A stretch of DNA of 64,000 nt from Candidatus Cloacimonadota bacterium (GTDB taxonomy: Bacteria > Cloacimonadota > Cloacimonadia > Cloacimonadales > Cloacimonadaceae). Shown here piece after piece: positions 1-10,700 of this stretch. Every line of letters begins with the position of its first letter. Within the stretch, counting starts at the first letter, position 1. The notes below the pieces were generated by a model that was given only the letters and a program-made list of their open reading frames with translations, ran no database searches and was not told the origin of the DNA. The stretch spans positions 62,001-126,000 of the forward strand of contig JAKOXG010000003.1 of assembly GCA_029781115.1 (NCBI GenBank), in the 5' to 3' direction. A program made the position numbers and the translations under genes.

Positions 1-3000
1 GTAAAAGCCTGGCTTACATCATTCCCATCGTAGACCACATCCTCAAGACCGGCAGCGGCAAAGGCATCAAAGCCATCATCGTCTACCCCATGAACGCCCT
101 GGCCAATAGCCAAGAAAACGAACTGGACAAATTCATCAACCGTGGCCCAAACACCGGCTCCCAGCGCATCACCTTCAAACGCTACACCGGTCAGGAATCT
201 GAAGCGGAAAAGCAGGCTGTCTGCCAAAATCCGCCCGACATCCTCCTCACCAACTACGTGATGCTGGAGCTCATCCTCACCCGCCCCAACGAAGCCCCTC
301 TGGTCGCCGCCTGCCGCCAGCTCAAATTCTTGGTGCTGGACGAACTCCACACCTATCGAGGCAGACAGGGCGCAGACGTCGCCATGCTCATCCGCAGAAC
401 CATCAACGCCACCAAGGCGGAAAATGTGATCCGCGTGGGCACCTCAGCCACCTTATCCAGCGCCCTGGATCCAGTTCAACAGAGCCGGGAAATCGCCCGC
501 GTCGCCTCTCTCCTCTTCGGTAGCGAAGTAAAGCCGGAAAACGTGATCGGCGAAACCCTGCAACGCCTCACCCATGCTTTTGATTTTGACGAGCCAGAGA
601 CCAGAAAACAGCTCCAAGAATCCATCACCAGCATCAAAAACCACTCCCCCAGCTTTGATGAGATCAAAAGCAACGTCTTTTTCTCCTGGATTGAGACCAA
701 CTTCGGCATTGACACCTATCCCAATACAGACCAGTTCAAGCGCGCCGAAGCCAAGAGCATCTCCGGCACTGAAGGCGCAGCGGAAAAGCTCAGCCACCTC
801 ACCGGCCTGGACGCCGATACCTGCAGCGAAGCCATCCAGCACGCCCTCATGCTGGGTTACCAAACCAAAAATCCCGCCAACGGCTTCCCCGCCTTTGCCT
901 TCAAGGTCCACCAGTTCATCAGCCGTGGCGACGCCGTCTATGCCTCTCTGGATGCCACTGAAGATAGATACATCACCGTGCAGGGGCAGGTCTACGTCCC
1001 CGGCAGCAAGAAGGATAGAATCCTGCTCCCTCTGGTCTTTTGCCGCCACTGTGGTCAGGAATATTACATCGTTTTCCGCAAGAAAATCGAGCAATCAAGC
1101 GTCGAATACTTCACCCCCCGGGATCTGAATGATACCATCTCAGATGACTGTTCTGAAGCTGGCTATCTGACTTCTCTGGATGAACAAGAATGGTCAGACA
1201 CAGACTCAGAAAATGCAGACAAACTGCCCGAGGAATGGAAAGACCAAAACGACAAGATTATAAGCACATTCAGCAAACATCTGCCCAAGCCGGTCAATGT
1301 AAACCCCGCCGGCATGATTGATGCTTCTGGCCGCAAAATGCTCTATCTCAAGGCTCCCTTCATCCTTTGCCCCTACTGCCTGGTCTCTTACAACGCCCGG
1401 CAACAAAGTGACTTTGCCAAGCTCACCGCCTTGGGCACAGAGGGCAGAAGCACCGCCACCACCATCCTGTCCCTCTCCGCCATCAGGCATATCCGCAAAA
1501 TGGATTTGCCTGCCGAAGCCCGGAAGCTGTTGAGCTTTACAGACAACCGTCAGGACGCCTCCCTGCAATCCGGCCACTTCAACGACTTTATCCAGGTCAG
1601 TTTGATCAGAGGCGCCCTCTATCAAGCTTTGAAAAGCAAAAAAGCAGCAGGTGCCCGCCACAATGAGCTCACCCAATTGGTCTTTGACAGCCTGGATTTA
1701 TCTTTTGAGGAATACGCCTCCAACCCCGATGCCACCAAAGGTGACGCCAAAACCAGAACTGATAGCGCACTCAAGGACGTGCTCGGCTATCACATTTATC
1801 ACGACCTGCGCAGAGGCTGGCGCGTCACTGCTCCCAACCTGGAACAAACCGGACTCCTGAAGATCGGATATTCTCACCTGGACAAATTGGCTGCCGATGA
1901 ATCTGAATGGCAGAATTGCCATGAAGCCTTGGCCAAAGCGGATCCCGAAACCCGAAAAGAGATATTGGAGACGCTGCTGGATTGGATGCGCCGCGAACTG
2001 GCCATCAAGGTGGACTATCTTGAGCCCAACTATCAACACCAGATATTGCAGCTCAGCAGCCAACGCCTCAGACCTCCCTGGGGATTTGATGAAGATGAAG
2101 CCATCGATTCCCTAACCCATGCCACCGTGCTGTATCCCCGTTCGCGCCCCCAAACAAAAGATAAAGGCAAGATCTTTCTTTCCTGGCGCAGCAGCTTTGG
2201 CCAATATCTCCGCCGTCATAAAGGCATCCTGAAAATCAAACCCAAACCAACAAAGGACGATACCCAGCAGCTCATCCACAACTTGTTGGGAGGCCTAAAC
2301 AGCTATGGCATCATAGAAATCGTGCAAGATGCTGATGCAGACGGAGTTCCAGGCTATCAGATCGTTGCCGACTCCCTGCTCTGGAAAGCCGGAGATGGAA
2401 AAGAGGGCGTGCACGATCCCCTGCGTCAGATCTCAGAATCCAAAGCTGGACAGCCGGTAAACCCCTTTTTCAGCAATTTCTTCCAAAACATAGCCACCAC
2501 CATCAAGGGCCTGCATTCCCGCGAACACACCGCCCAAGTCTCCTATGAAGAAAGGGAGAAAAGAGAGGCATACTTCCGCGAAGCCAAACTGCCCATCCTC
2601 TACTGCTCACCCACCATGGAACTGGGCATCGATATTTCCCAATTGAACATGGTCAACATGCGCAACGCACCGCCCACACCTGCAAACTACGCTCAGCGCA
2701 GCGGACGCGCCGGCCGCAGTGGTCAGCCCGCCCTGGTCTTTACCTATTGCTCCACCGGCAGCCCGCACGATCAGTATTTCTTCAAGCGTCCCCAAAAGAT
2801 GGTCTCCGGCTCCGTCGCCACACCTCAGATCGACCTCGCCAATGAGGACATGTTGCGTGCCCATGTGCATGCCATCTGGCTCTCCGAAGCCGGAACCTCG
2901 CTGGGCAGCAGCTTGGCTGACGTGATAGATATCGACGTCGATCCACCCGCACTTGAGCTCACCCCGGATATCGAGATCGCCCTTTCAGATGAAACTATCC

Positions 3001-4808
3001 GCCAAAATGCCTTTGAACGCGCCAAACAGATCCTGGCCACGCTCCAAACCAATCTGCAAGATTCCGTCTGGTACACTCCGGATTGGCTCAGCGACATCTT
3101 CAAGCAGCTCCCCAATTCTTTCCTCGAAGCCTGCCAGCGCTGGTATGGGCTCTACAGAGCCGCTCTCCACCAGCGAGACCTGTACCACGATATCTCCATC
3201 GAACCCAACCGCACCACCAAGGAAAGAAATCAAGCCCGACGGCTCAGAGCGGAAGCAGAAGCGCAGATAGACCTGCTCACCGCCGCCAGCAGCACCGTGC
3301 ATTCAGATTTCTATAGCTACCGCTATTTTGCCAGTGAAGGCTTTTTGCCCGGCTACAATTTCCCGCGTCTGCCCCTCTCCGCCTTCATTCCCGCACGCAG
3401 ACTGGGCAAAGGCAGAGACGAATACCTCACCCGCCCCCGCTTCCTGGCCATCACCGAATTTGGCCCCAACGCCCTGATCTATCATGAAGGCTCCCGCTAC
3501 AGCATCAATCGCGTCATCATGCCCGCTCAAACCGAAGACGGCTCCGTGCCCACCCACCAAGCCAAGCTTTGCCACGTTTGCGGCTACCTGCACTTTGGCG
3601 ATATGTCTGCTTTTAATGTTTGCGAACACTGTGGCAGCGAATTGGGCGCCCCCATCCCCAACCTTTTCAGGCTGCAAAACGTGATCGCCAAACGCCGTGA
3701 CCAGATCAACTGCGACGAAGAAGAGCGCTTCAGACGCGGCTACCAGATACGCAACGCTGTCCGCTTTACCTCCAGATCGGGAAAAATGGCCAGCATCAAC
3801 ACCCGGATCATGCAGGGCAAATCTTGCCTGGCAACCCTCACCTATGCCGATTCTGCCACCATCTGGCGCATCAATCTGGGCTACAAAAGTGAAGACCCGA
3901 ACGGATTCCAGCTCAATACCGAACGTGGTATGTGGGAAAAGAGCAAGGAAGATCAAACCCAAGACGATGATTCACCACTCCGCGGCGCCAAAATCCGGGT
4001 GCGCCCCTTTGTGAGCGACACCAAAAACTGCCTCCTCTTCGAGCCCAATATCCGGCTGCTCCCCAAGGAAATAGCCACCCTGCAACATGCCCTAAAAAAC
4101 GCCATCCAAAGGGTATTTGAGCTGGAGGACAACGAGCTTGCCGCCGAGCCTTTACCGGATAAAGGCAATCGCAATTCCATCCTCTTCTACGAAGCCACCG
4201 AGGGCGGAGCGGGAGTGCTCAAACGCATCATCAACCAGAAAGAATTTCATGAAGTGATCACCGCAGCCATAGACATCTGCCACTACGATCCCGATACCTG
4301 CCCCGACCTCCAAAAAGCCCCCGGAGCCAAAGAAAACTGCGAAGCCGCCTGCTATGACTGCCTGATGAGCTATTCCAACCAGATGGATCACCTGATGCTG
4401 GACCGCCATTCCGTCATCCCTATCCTGCAGAAATTGCGCTCCGCCACGCTTCAGCGCTCCTCCAGTGAGCTCTCCCGCGGGCAGCACTTCAAAGAGCTGC
4501 TGAGGCTCTGCCAATCCGAATTTGAGAAAAAATGGCTCTCCTACATCTACGAACGAGACTGCATCCTGCCCACCCATGCCCAACAACTGATAGAATCCTG
4601 CAACACCCGCCCCGATTTCCTCTACGAAGGCAAATATGCCGCCATCTATGTAGACGGCCCGCCTCACGACAAACCCGGCCAGCAGGCCAAAGACAAAGAG
4701 ATCACCGATGCCCTTGAAAACGAAGGCTGGCATGTGATCAGATTCAGATACGATGCCGATTGGGACGGGATCATCGAGGCCAACAAAAGCGTCTTTGGAG
4801 ACCACTGA
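1..4808 (+). CDS. DEAD/DEAH helicase with DUF1998-type region and C-terminal Vsr/DUF559-like nuclease (5' partial, DISARM DrmA/DrmB-like)
   Basis: The reading frame is open from base 3 and begins inside the Walker A motif (GKSLAY), so only the N-terminus is missing. The first in-frame ATG at 90 is internal. Visible SF2 motifs are Ia (YPMNALANSQ), II (DELH, nt 339), III (TSAT) and VI (QRSGRAGRSG, nt 2694). Zinc-ribbon pairs occur at CRHC/CPYC (about nt 1040 and 1370) and CHVC/CEHC (about nt 3570-3640). A DUF1998-type end follows: EATEGGAGVL, then a cysteine cluster ending CYDCLMSYSNQ (nt 4270-4383). The last 95 residues read PDFLYEG, AIYVDG, then GWHVIRF, the layout of Vsr/DUF559 PD-(D/E)XK nucleases. 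MrfA/YprA and DrmA/DrmB share the helicase/DUF1998 parts, so a role in DNA translocation and cleavage during defence is inferred. It stops 31 bp before the next gene, consistent with one operon. Confidence 0.85.
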   Translation, partial: KSLAYIIPIVDHILKTGSGKGIKAIIVYPMNALANSQENELDKFINRGPNTGSQRITFKRYTGQESEAEKQAVCQNPPDILLTNYVMLELILTRPNEAPLVAACRQLKFLVLDELHTYRGRQGADVAMLIRRTINATKAENVIRVGTSATLSSALDPVQQSREIARVASLLFGSEVKPENVIGETLQRLTHAFDFDEPETRKQLQESITSIKNHSPSFDEIKSNVFFSWIETNFGIDTYPNTDQFKRAEAKSISGTEGAAEKLSHLTGLDADTCSEAIQHALMLGYQTKNPANGFPAFAFKVHQFISRGDAVYASLDATEDRYITVQGQVYVPGSKKDRILLPLVFCRHCGQEYYIVFRKKIEQSSVEYFTPRDLNDTISDDCSEAGYLTSLDEQEWSDTDSENADKLPEEWKDQNDKIISTFSKHLPKPVNVNPAGMIDASGRKMLYLKAPFILCPYCLVSYNARQQSDFAKLTALGTEGRSTATTILSLSAIRHIRKMDLPAEARKLLSFTDNRQDASLQSGHFNDFIQVSLIRGALYQALKSKKAAGARHNELTQLVFDSLDLSFEEYASNPDATKGDAKTRTDSALKDVLGYHIYHDLRRGWRVTAPNLEQTGLLKIGYSHLDKLAADESEWQNCHEALAKADPETRKEILETLLDWMRRELAIKVDYLEPNYQHQILQLSSQRLRPPWGFDEDEAIDSLTHATVLYPRSRPQTKDKGKIFLSWRSSFGQYLRRHKGILKIKPKPTKDDTQQLIHNLLGGLNSYGIIEIVQDADADGVPGYQIVADSLLWKAGDGKEGVHDPLRQISESKAGQPVNPFFSNFFQNIATTIKGLHSREHTAQVSYEEREKREAYFREAKLPILYCSPTMELGIDISQLNMVNMRNAPPTPANYAQRSGRAGRSGQPALVFTYCSTGSPHDQYFFKRPQKMVSGSVATPQIDLANEDMLRAHVHAIWLSEAGTSLGSSLADVIDIDVDPPALELTPDIEIALSDETIRQNAFERAKQILATLQTNLQDSVWYTPDWLSDIFKQLPNSFLEACQRWYGLYRAALHQRDLYHDISIEPNRTTKERNQARRLRAEAEAQIDLLTAASSTVHSDFYSYRYFASEGFLPGYNFPRLPLSAFIPARRLGKGRDEYLTRPRFLAITEFGPNALIYHEGSRYSINRVIMPAQTEDGSVPTHQAKLCHVCGYLHFGDMSAFNVCEHCGSELGAPIPNLFRLQNVIAKRRDQINCDEEERFRRGYQIRNAVRFTSRSGKMASINTRIMQGKSCLATLTYADSATIWRINLGYKSEDPNGFQLNTERGMWEKSKEDQTQDDDSPLRGAKIRVRPFVSDTKNCLLFEPNIRLLPKEIATLQHALKNAIQRVFELEDNELAAEPLPDKGNRNSILFYEATEGGAGVLKRIINQKEFHEVITAAIDICHYDPDTCPDLQKAPGAKENCEAACYDCLMSYSNQMDHLMLDRHSVIPILQKLRSATLQRSSSELSRGQHFKELLRLCQSEFEKKWLSYIYERDCILPTHAQQLIESCNTRPDFLYEGKYAAIYVDGPPHDKPGQQAKDKEITDALENEGWHVIRFRYDADWDGIIEANKSVFGDH

Positions 4809-4839
4809 ACACTTTTTACAGCGGAGTAAACCAACCACC

Positions 4840-7710
4840 ATGACCAACATCGAAAATGCAGCCAACCAAGACCTGCGCTACCCCGTAGGCTCTCTGGTCA
4901 AGATCCGGGATCGGGAATGGGTAGTTTTGCCCGATTCCACCCCGGAACTGCTCATCGTCAAACCCCTGGCCGGCAGAGATGACGAGATCACCGGCATCCT
5001 CACCGCTTTGGAACCCATCGAGCCCGCCCGCTTCAGCCTGCCCGGCGCAGAGCAATTGGGCGACTTCCAATCCTGCAAATTGCTGCGTGATGCGCTCCGG
5101 CTGGGCTTCCGCAACAGCGCCGGCCCCTTCCGCAGCTTTGGCCGCTTAGCCGTTGACCCCCGCCCCTATCAACTTGTGCCTCTGATGATGGCCTTGAAGC
5201 TGGACACCGTGCGCCTGCTCATCGCCGACGACGTGGGTATCGGTAAGACCATCGAAGCCTGCCTCATCGCCCGTGAGCTCATCGACCGCGGCGAAATCAG
5301 CCGCCTCTGCGTGCTCTGCCCTCCTCACCTGGCCGAGCAGTGGCAATCTGAACTCAAAGACAAGTTTCACATCGAGGCCGAACTGGTCTTGAGCAACACC
5401 GTGGGCAGACTGGAGCGCAATTGCCGCGCCAATGAATCCATCTTTGAAGTCTTTCCCTACACGGTGGCATCCATAGACTACATCAAGAGCGACCGCCGCA
5501 AGGATGAATTTCTGCGCACCGCACCCGAGCTCATCATCGTGGATGAAGCCCACACCGCCAGCTATGACGATTCCATCCGCAGCAACCGTCACCAGCGCCA
5601 TGAACTGATCAAAAGGCTCAGCCAGGACCCCAACCGCCACATGATCCTGGTCACCGCCACCCCACACTCCGGCAAAGAAAAGGCTTTCCGCTCGCTGCTC
5701 ACCATCCTCAAACCTGAATTTGAACACCTGCCCGACGACCTCAGCGGCCCCCAAAACGAGCACCTGCGCCGCAATATCGCCCAACACTTTGTGCAAAGAC
5801 GCCGGCGTGACATCGAGGAATATCTGGATGAAAAGACCCAGTTCCCGATCCAAGACCCACCCAGCCCTGACGAACACCACTATCAACTCTCCGAGCCCTA
5901 CCAAAACCTCTTTGACAAAGCCCTGGATTATGCCCGTGAGATGGTGAGTGACAAAGAGGGCAGCAATCACAGGCAAAGGGTGAACTGGTGGTCTGCCCTG
6001 GCTCTCCTGCGCGCCTTGGCTTCCAGTCCCGCTGCCGCCGCTGCCACCATGCGCAACCGCAGCGCCACCTTGGCCACTGAGACCGAAAGCGAAGCAGATG
6101 AGCTGGGTCGCCGCCTCATCATGGATCTGGATGACAGAGAAGGCATCTATAGCAGCGACGTTCTCCACGGCAGCGATACCACCCCCAGCGGCGATGAAAA
6201 TGCCCGCAGCCGCCGCAAGCTCCTGGCCATGGAAAAGGAAGCCCGAGCCCTCTATGGCGACCGGGATTACAAAATGTTAGGCATCATCGACAAGCTCAAG
6301 CAACTGCTCGATAACGATTTCAGCCCCATCATCTTCTGCCGCTTTATCGAAACCTCAGACTACCTGGCCGACCAGCTCAGAGAGCGCATGCCCAATACCG
6401 AGATCATGTCTGTCACCGGTCTCCTGCCCCCGGAAGAGCGTGAAAGACGCGTAGCTGAGCTCGCCAAATCCCCCCGCCGCATCCTGGTCTGTACCGATTG
6501 CCTCTCTGAAGGCATCAACCTTCAGGACGATTTCAACGCCGTCATCCACTACGACCTCAGCTGGAACCCCACCATCCACGAACAGCGCGAAGGCCGTGTC
6601 AACCGCTTTGGCCAGAAAAGCCGCACCGTCCGCCTGCTCACCTATTATGGCATAGACAACCAGATCGACGGCGTCATTGTACGCGTTCTGATCGAAAAGC
6701 ACAATCAGATCAAAAAAGACCTCCAAATCGCTGTCCCTGTCCCCAGCAATACCGAAGCGCTGATCGAATCAATCCTCAGGGGCCTGCTCCTGCGTGAACA
6801 AGCGGGAAGAAGTGAACAGCTCTATATCGAAGGATTTGGACAGTTGTTGGAGATACATGCCGAATGGGAAAAAGCAAAAGAAAAGGAAAAGCTCAGCCGC
6901 TCCATGTTTGCCCAGATCGGCCTGTCCCGCCGCACTGATGAGATCAAAAAGGAACTCGATGCCATCCGCGACTCCATCGGCTCAAATCTAAACATCAAGG
7001 AGTTTGTGCTCCAAGCTTTTGAGCGCTATCAAGCCACCATCACCCCGAAGCAGGATTCCTACCAGATCGGCCTCAGCGGCGTTCCCACCTTGGTGAGAGA
7101 AAGCTGCGGCTATCTGCCCGATACCATCCGCGTCAGGTTCTCGCTCCCCGCCCCCGAAAAGCAGCTCTACCTCTCGCGCACCCACCCCATCGTGGAAGGC
7201 CTCTCCGACCTGGTGATCAACACCGCTCTGGATACCCAGACCATCGAGCCCATCGCCAAACGTGCCGGCGTGATCCGCACCGATGCAGTAGAGAGCAAAA
7301 CCACCCTCCTGCTCATCCGCCACCGCTTTCACATCAACCAACCTTTTGCAGACCGCTTGCACCGCAGCCTGGCGGAAGATTCCCAAATCCTGGCCTTCAC
7401 CGGCCCGCCTGATAACCCCCACTGGCTTTCTGAAGCTGAAGCCAAGGCTCTGCTGGACGCCAGACCCACAGACAACGTCCTCTCGGAACATGCCCAAAAT
7501 CAGATCCAGCGCACCCTGGACAGCTACGCCGCCCACCTGGAACCCGTTATCAATGACTACGCCCAAAAACGTTCTGAAGAGCTTCTGGATTCACATATCC
7601 GGGTGCGGGAGGCAGTATTGCAAAAAGGACAAAGACCCACCATCAAACCCGAGCTGCCACCCGACCTGTTGGGCGTGTATATTTTGCTGCCGGAGGGAAG
7701 AATATCATGA
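4840..7710 (+). CDS. SNF2-like DEAH helicase (DISARM DrmD-like)
   Basis: A 956-residue superfamily 2 ATPase. An upstream in-frame ATG at 4753 lies inside the preceding gene. ATG 4840 follows GGAG at 4823-4826 and is preferred. Motifs: I DDVGIGKT (about residue 130), II VDEAH (about 235), III TATPHSG, a second RecA domain with IIFCRF and CTDCLSEGINLQ, and motif VI QREGRVNRFGQ (about 582). This is the RapA/SNF2-like layout found in DrmD of class 1 DISARM. The last 350 residues have no motif I recognise. Its neighbours are a DUF1998 helicase upstream and an adenine methyltransferase overlapping by 4 nt downstream (ATGA). That context points to a restriction or defence complex that moves along DNA; the exact role is inferred. 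Confidence 0.85.
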   Translation: MTNIENAANQDLRYPVGSLVKIRDREWVVLPDSTPELLIVKPLAGRDDEITGILTALEPIEPARFSLPGAEQLGDFQSCKLLRDALRLGFRNSAGPFRSFGRLAVDPRPYQLVPLMMALKLDTVRLLIADDVGIGKTIEACLIARELIDRGEISRLCVLCPPHLAEQWQSELKDKFHIEAELVLSNTVGRLERNCRANESIFEVFPYTVASIDYIKSDRRKDEFLRTAPELIIVDEAHTASYDDSIRSNRHQRHELIKRLSQDPNRHMILVTATPHSGKEKAFRSLLTILKPEFEHLPDDLSGPQNEHLRRNIAQHFVQRRRRDIEEYLDEKTQFPIQDPPSPDEHHYQLSEPYQNLFDKALDYAREMVSDKEGSNHRQRVNWWSALALLRALASSPAAAAATMRNRSATLATETESEADELGRRLIMDLDDREGIYSSDVLHGSDTTPSGDENARSRRKLLAMEKEARALYGDRDYKMLGIIDKLKQLLDNDFSPIIFCRFIETSDYLADQLRERMPNTEIMSVTGLLPPEERERRVAELAKSPRRILVCTDCLSEGINLQDDFNAVIHYDLSWNPTIHEQREGRVNRFGQKSRTVRLLTYYGIDNQIDGVIVRVLIEKHNQIKKDLQIAVPVPSNTEALIESILRGLLLREQAGRSEQLYIEGFGQLLEIHAEWEKAKEKEKLSRSMFAQIGLSRRTDEIKKELDAIRDSIGSNLNIKEFVLQAFERYQATITPKQDSYQIGLSGVPTLVRESCGYLPDTIRVRFSLPAPEKQLYLSRTHPIVEGLSDLVINTALDTQTIEPIAKRAGVIRTDAVESKTTLLLIRHRFHINQPFADRLHRSLAEDSQILAFTGPPDNPHWLSEAEAKALLDARPTDNVLSEHAQNQIQRTLDSYAAHLEPVINDYAQKRSEELLDSHIRVREAVLQKGQRPTIKPELPPDLLGVYILLPEGRIS

Positions 7711-10700
7711 CTAACACCCAAAACCACCTCAATCCCCAAAACAAAACAAACGCTTCCCAGAAACCAGCGCAGCGACTCACAACTCACAACTCACAACTCA
7801 CAACTGCCGGCGCAGCCGGCCCCGGCTCCGCCGGCATCCAAATCCAAGGCGCCCTCTTACCCGCAGAACTACTACAGAGAATCGTGAACACCGATTCCGA
7901 ACTGGAAGGACTCAAACCCACAGACTACCACCTCAGCCCCAGCGAACGCCTCAACGAAGCAGCCACCCGCGCTTGGACACGCCTCCTCGGAGTCTGGCAA
8001 ACTTTCAAAAACATCGCAGCCAATCTGCCTGAAGAGGCCATCGGCACCACCGAAACCCGCGAGCGCTGGCTGCTGCCCCTCTTTCAAGAGCTGGGCTATG
8101 GCAGGCCGCAGGTGCAATCTGCCATTGAGATAGACGGCAAAAGCTACCGCATCAGCCACAAAGTCGCCGAACCCATCGCCCTCCACCTGATCAGCTTCAG
8201 ATATGATCTGGACAAGCGCAACCCCGGCGCCAAGGTCTCGCCCCACAGCCTGGTGCAGGAATTTATCAACCGCAGCCCCAATCACCTCTGGGGTTTCCTC
8301 TCCAATGGCTACAAGCTCCGCCTGCTGCGTGACAACCTCTCCCTCACCCGCGCCGCCTACATCGAATTTGATCTCCAGGCCATGCTGGATAATAATATCT
8401 ACAACGACTTCTTCCTGCTCTACCTCCTCTGCCACCAGTCACGCGTGGAAGCTGAAAAGGACGAAAACGGACGCGAACTGCCACCCGAAACCTGCTGGCT
8501 GGAAAAGTGGTACAACACCTCCATCAAAGAAGGCGTGCGTGCTCTGGACGACCTCCGCAACAGCGTCCAAGCAGCCATCGAAGCCTTGGGCGCAGGCTTC
8601 ATCACCCACCCCGCCAACACCACGCTCAAAGACAAGCTCAGAAATGGCACACTCAACAAACAAGACTACTATCACCAGGTGCTGATGCTGGTCTACCGTC
8701 TCCTCTTCATCTTTGTAGCCGAAGATAGAGACCTGCTCATCCCGGAAGCTGTCCCTGAAAATGTGAAACAAACCTACAACAAGTATTATGCCACCCACAG
8801 GATCAGAGAATTGGCCTACAAGCAGAGAGGCAGCTCCCACACCGACCTCTGGCAACAGATAGAAATCCTCTTCAAAGGCCTCTCCGAAGGCAACCAAACC
8901 CTGGGACTCCCTGCTCTCGGCTCCTTCCTCTTCAGATCTTCCTCCACGCCGGATCTGGCCAATTGCCGCATCGCCAACAGCGACCTCCTGCTCGCCTTCC
9001 GCCACCTCTGCTACACCCAGAAGCAAAAGGTCTTTCAACTGATCAACTACCGCAACCTGGGACACGAAGAGCTTGGCTCCGTCTATGAATCTCTGCTGGA
9101 AATGCACCCCGAAATCAACCTGGATGAAGGCTATTTTGCGCTGGACGTGGTCTCAGGCTCAGATCGCAAAACCACCGGCAGCTACTACACCCCCTCTTCC
9201 TTGGTCAACCACCTGCTGGATACCGCCCTGGAACCCGTGATCTCCAACGCCATCAGCACCCTCACCGACCCCAAAGACCGGGAAGCAGCCATCCTCAACC
9301 TCAAAATCTGCGACCCCGCCTGCGGCAGCGGGCACTTCCTCATCTCCGCCGCCCACCGCCTCGCCAAACGCTTGGCCGCCATCCGCTCCGGTGAATCCGA
9401 GCCCGCACCCTCGATCATCAACGGCGCCCTGCGCGACGTGATCGGCAACTGCATCTACGGCGTCGACCTCAACCCCATGGCCGTGGAACTCTGCAAAATC
9501 TCGCTCTGGATGGAAAGCCTGGAACCGGGCAAGCCCCTCACCTTCCTGGATCACCATATCCAATGCGGCAACTCCCTCCTGGGCTGCACACCCGAACTGC
9601 TCAAAGAGGGGATACCTGATGCGGCTTATACTCCACTAACAGGGGACGATTGGGGAGATTGTCTTTTTTATAAAGAGCGTAATAGAAAAGAATACGCTGG
9701 AGAAACCAACTTATTCAGTTATACCTACAGGCGTGTGATCAGAGAAAGAGATCTTCAGGCCAAAATATCTGCCTTTAACGACCTATCTGACAATAACCTG
9801 CAACAATTACGTGCCAAAGAAACGAGCTATCAGGAACTGATCCATTCTGAAACCTATCAAAACAAAAAGCTGGTCTATGACGCTTGGTGTGCTGCCTTCG
9901 TCTGTATAAAGAACAGTTCTTTAAAAGACATCCCTACTCCTGTTTACTATCCAATGATAGAAATATTAAATCTAGAACCCGAATCTTTAGATGAACCCTA
10001 TAAGCAAGAAATAAGGCGTCTGGCAGAGCAATACCGCTTCTTCCACTGGCATATTGCTTTCCAAGATGTCTTCCCCGACCTTGATGATAAGCCAGCCGCC
10101 AATTATGGCTTTGACTGTATCTTAGGCAACCCTCCCTGGGAAAAGGTAAAGCTGCAGGAAAAGGAGTTTTTTGCCACCCGCGATGAGAAAATTGCCAGCG
10201 CTCCCAATGCCGCTATACGCAAGAAGTTGATTAGTGGCATACGCAAATCCAACCCCTCCCTCTATCAGGCCTTCCTGGCTGAAAAACGCAAGTCTGAAGG
10301 CACTTCGCTATTGATCCGGGAAAGCGGCAACTTCCCCCTCTGTGGGAAAGGTGACTTGAATACCTATACTGTATTTGCCGAACTCAACCGCAAGTTGCTT
10401 GCCGACCACGGACGCTGCGGCTTCATTGTCCCCAGTGGCATTGCCACCGATGATAGCACTAAAGAGTTCTTTCAGGACATCATGAATACCGACTCACTGA
10501 TTAGCCTCTATGATTTCGAAAACAAAAAACCCCATTTCCCCGAAGTTGACAGTCGCTATAGGTTCTGTCTAATGACACTGCGTGCGCCCGACAAATCCGA
10601 TTATTTTGCAATCAGATCCGGATATGCACCTGCCGATTTCGTCTTTTTTGCCCATGATATAGATGACTTGAAAGACCACGAACGCCATTTCCAGCTCTCA

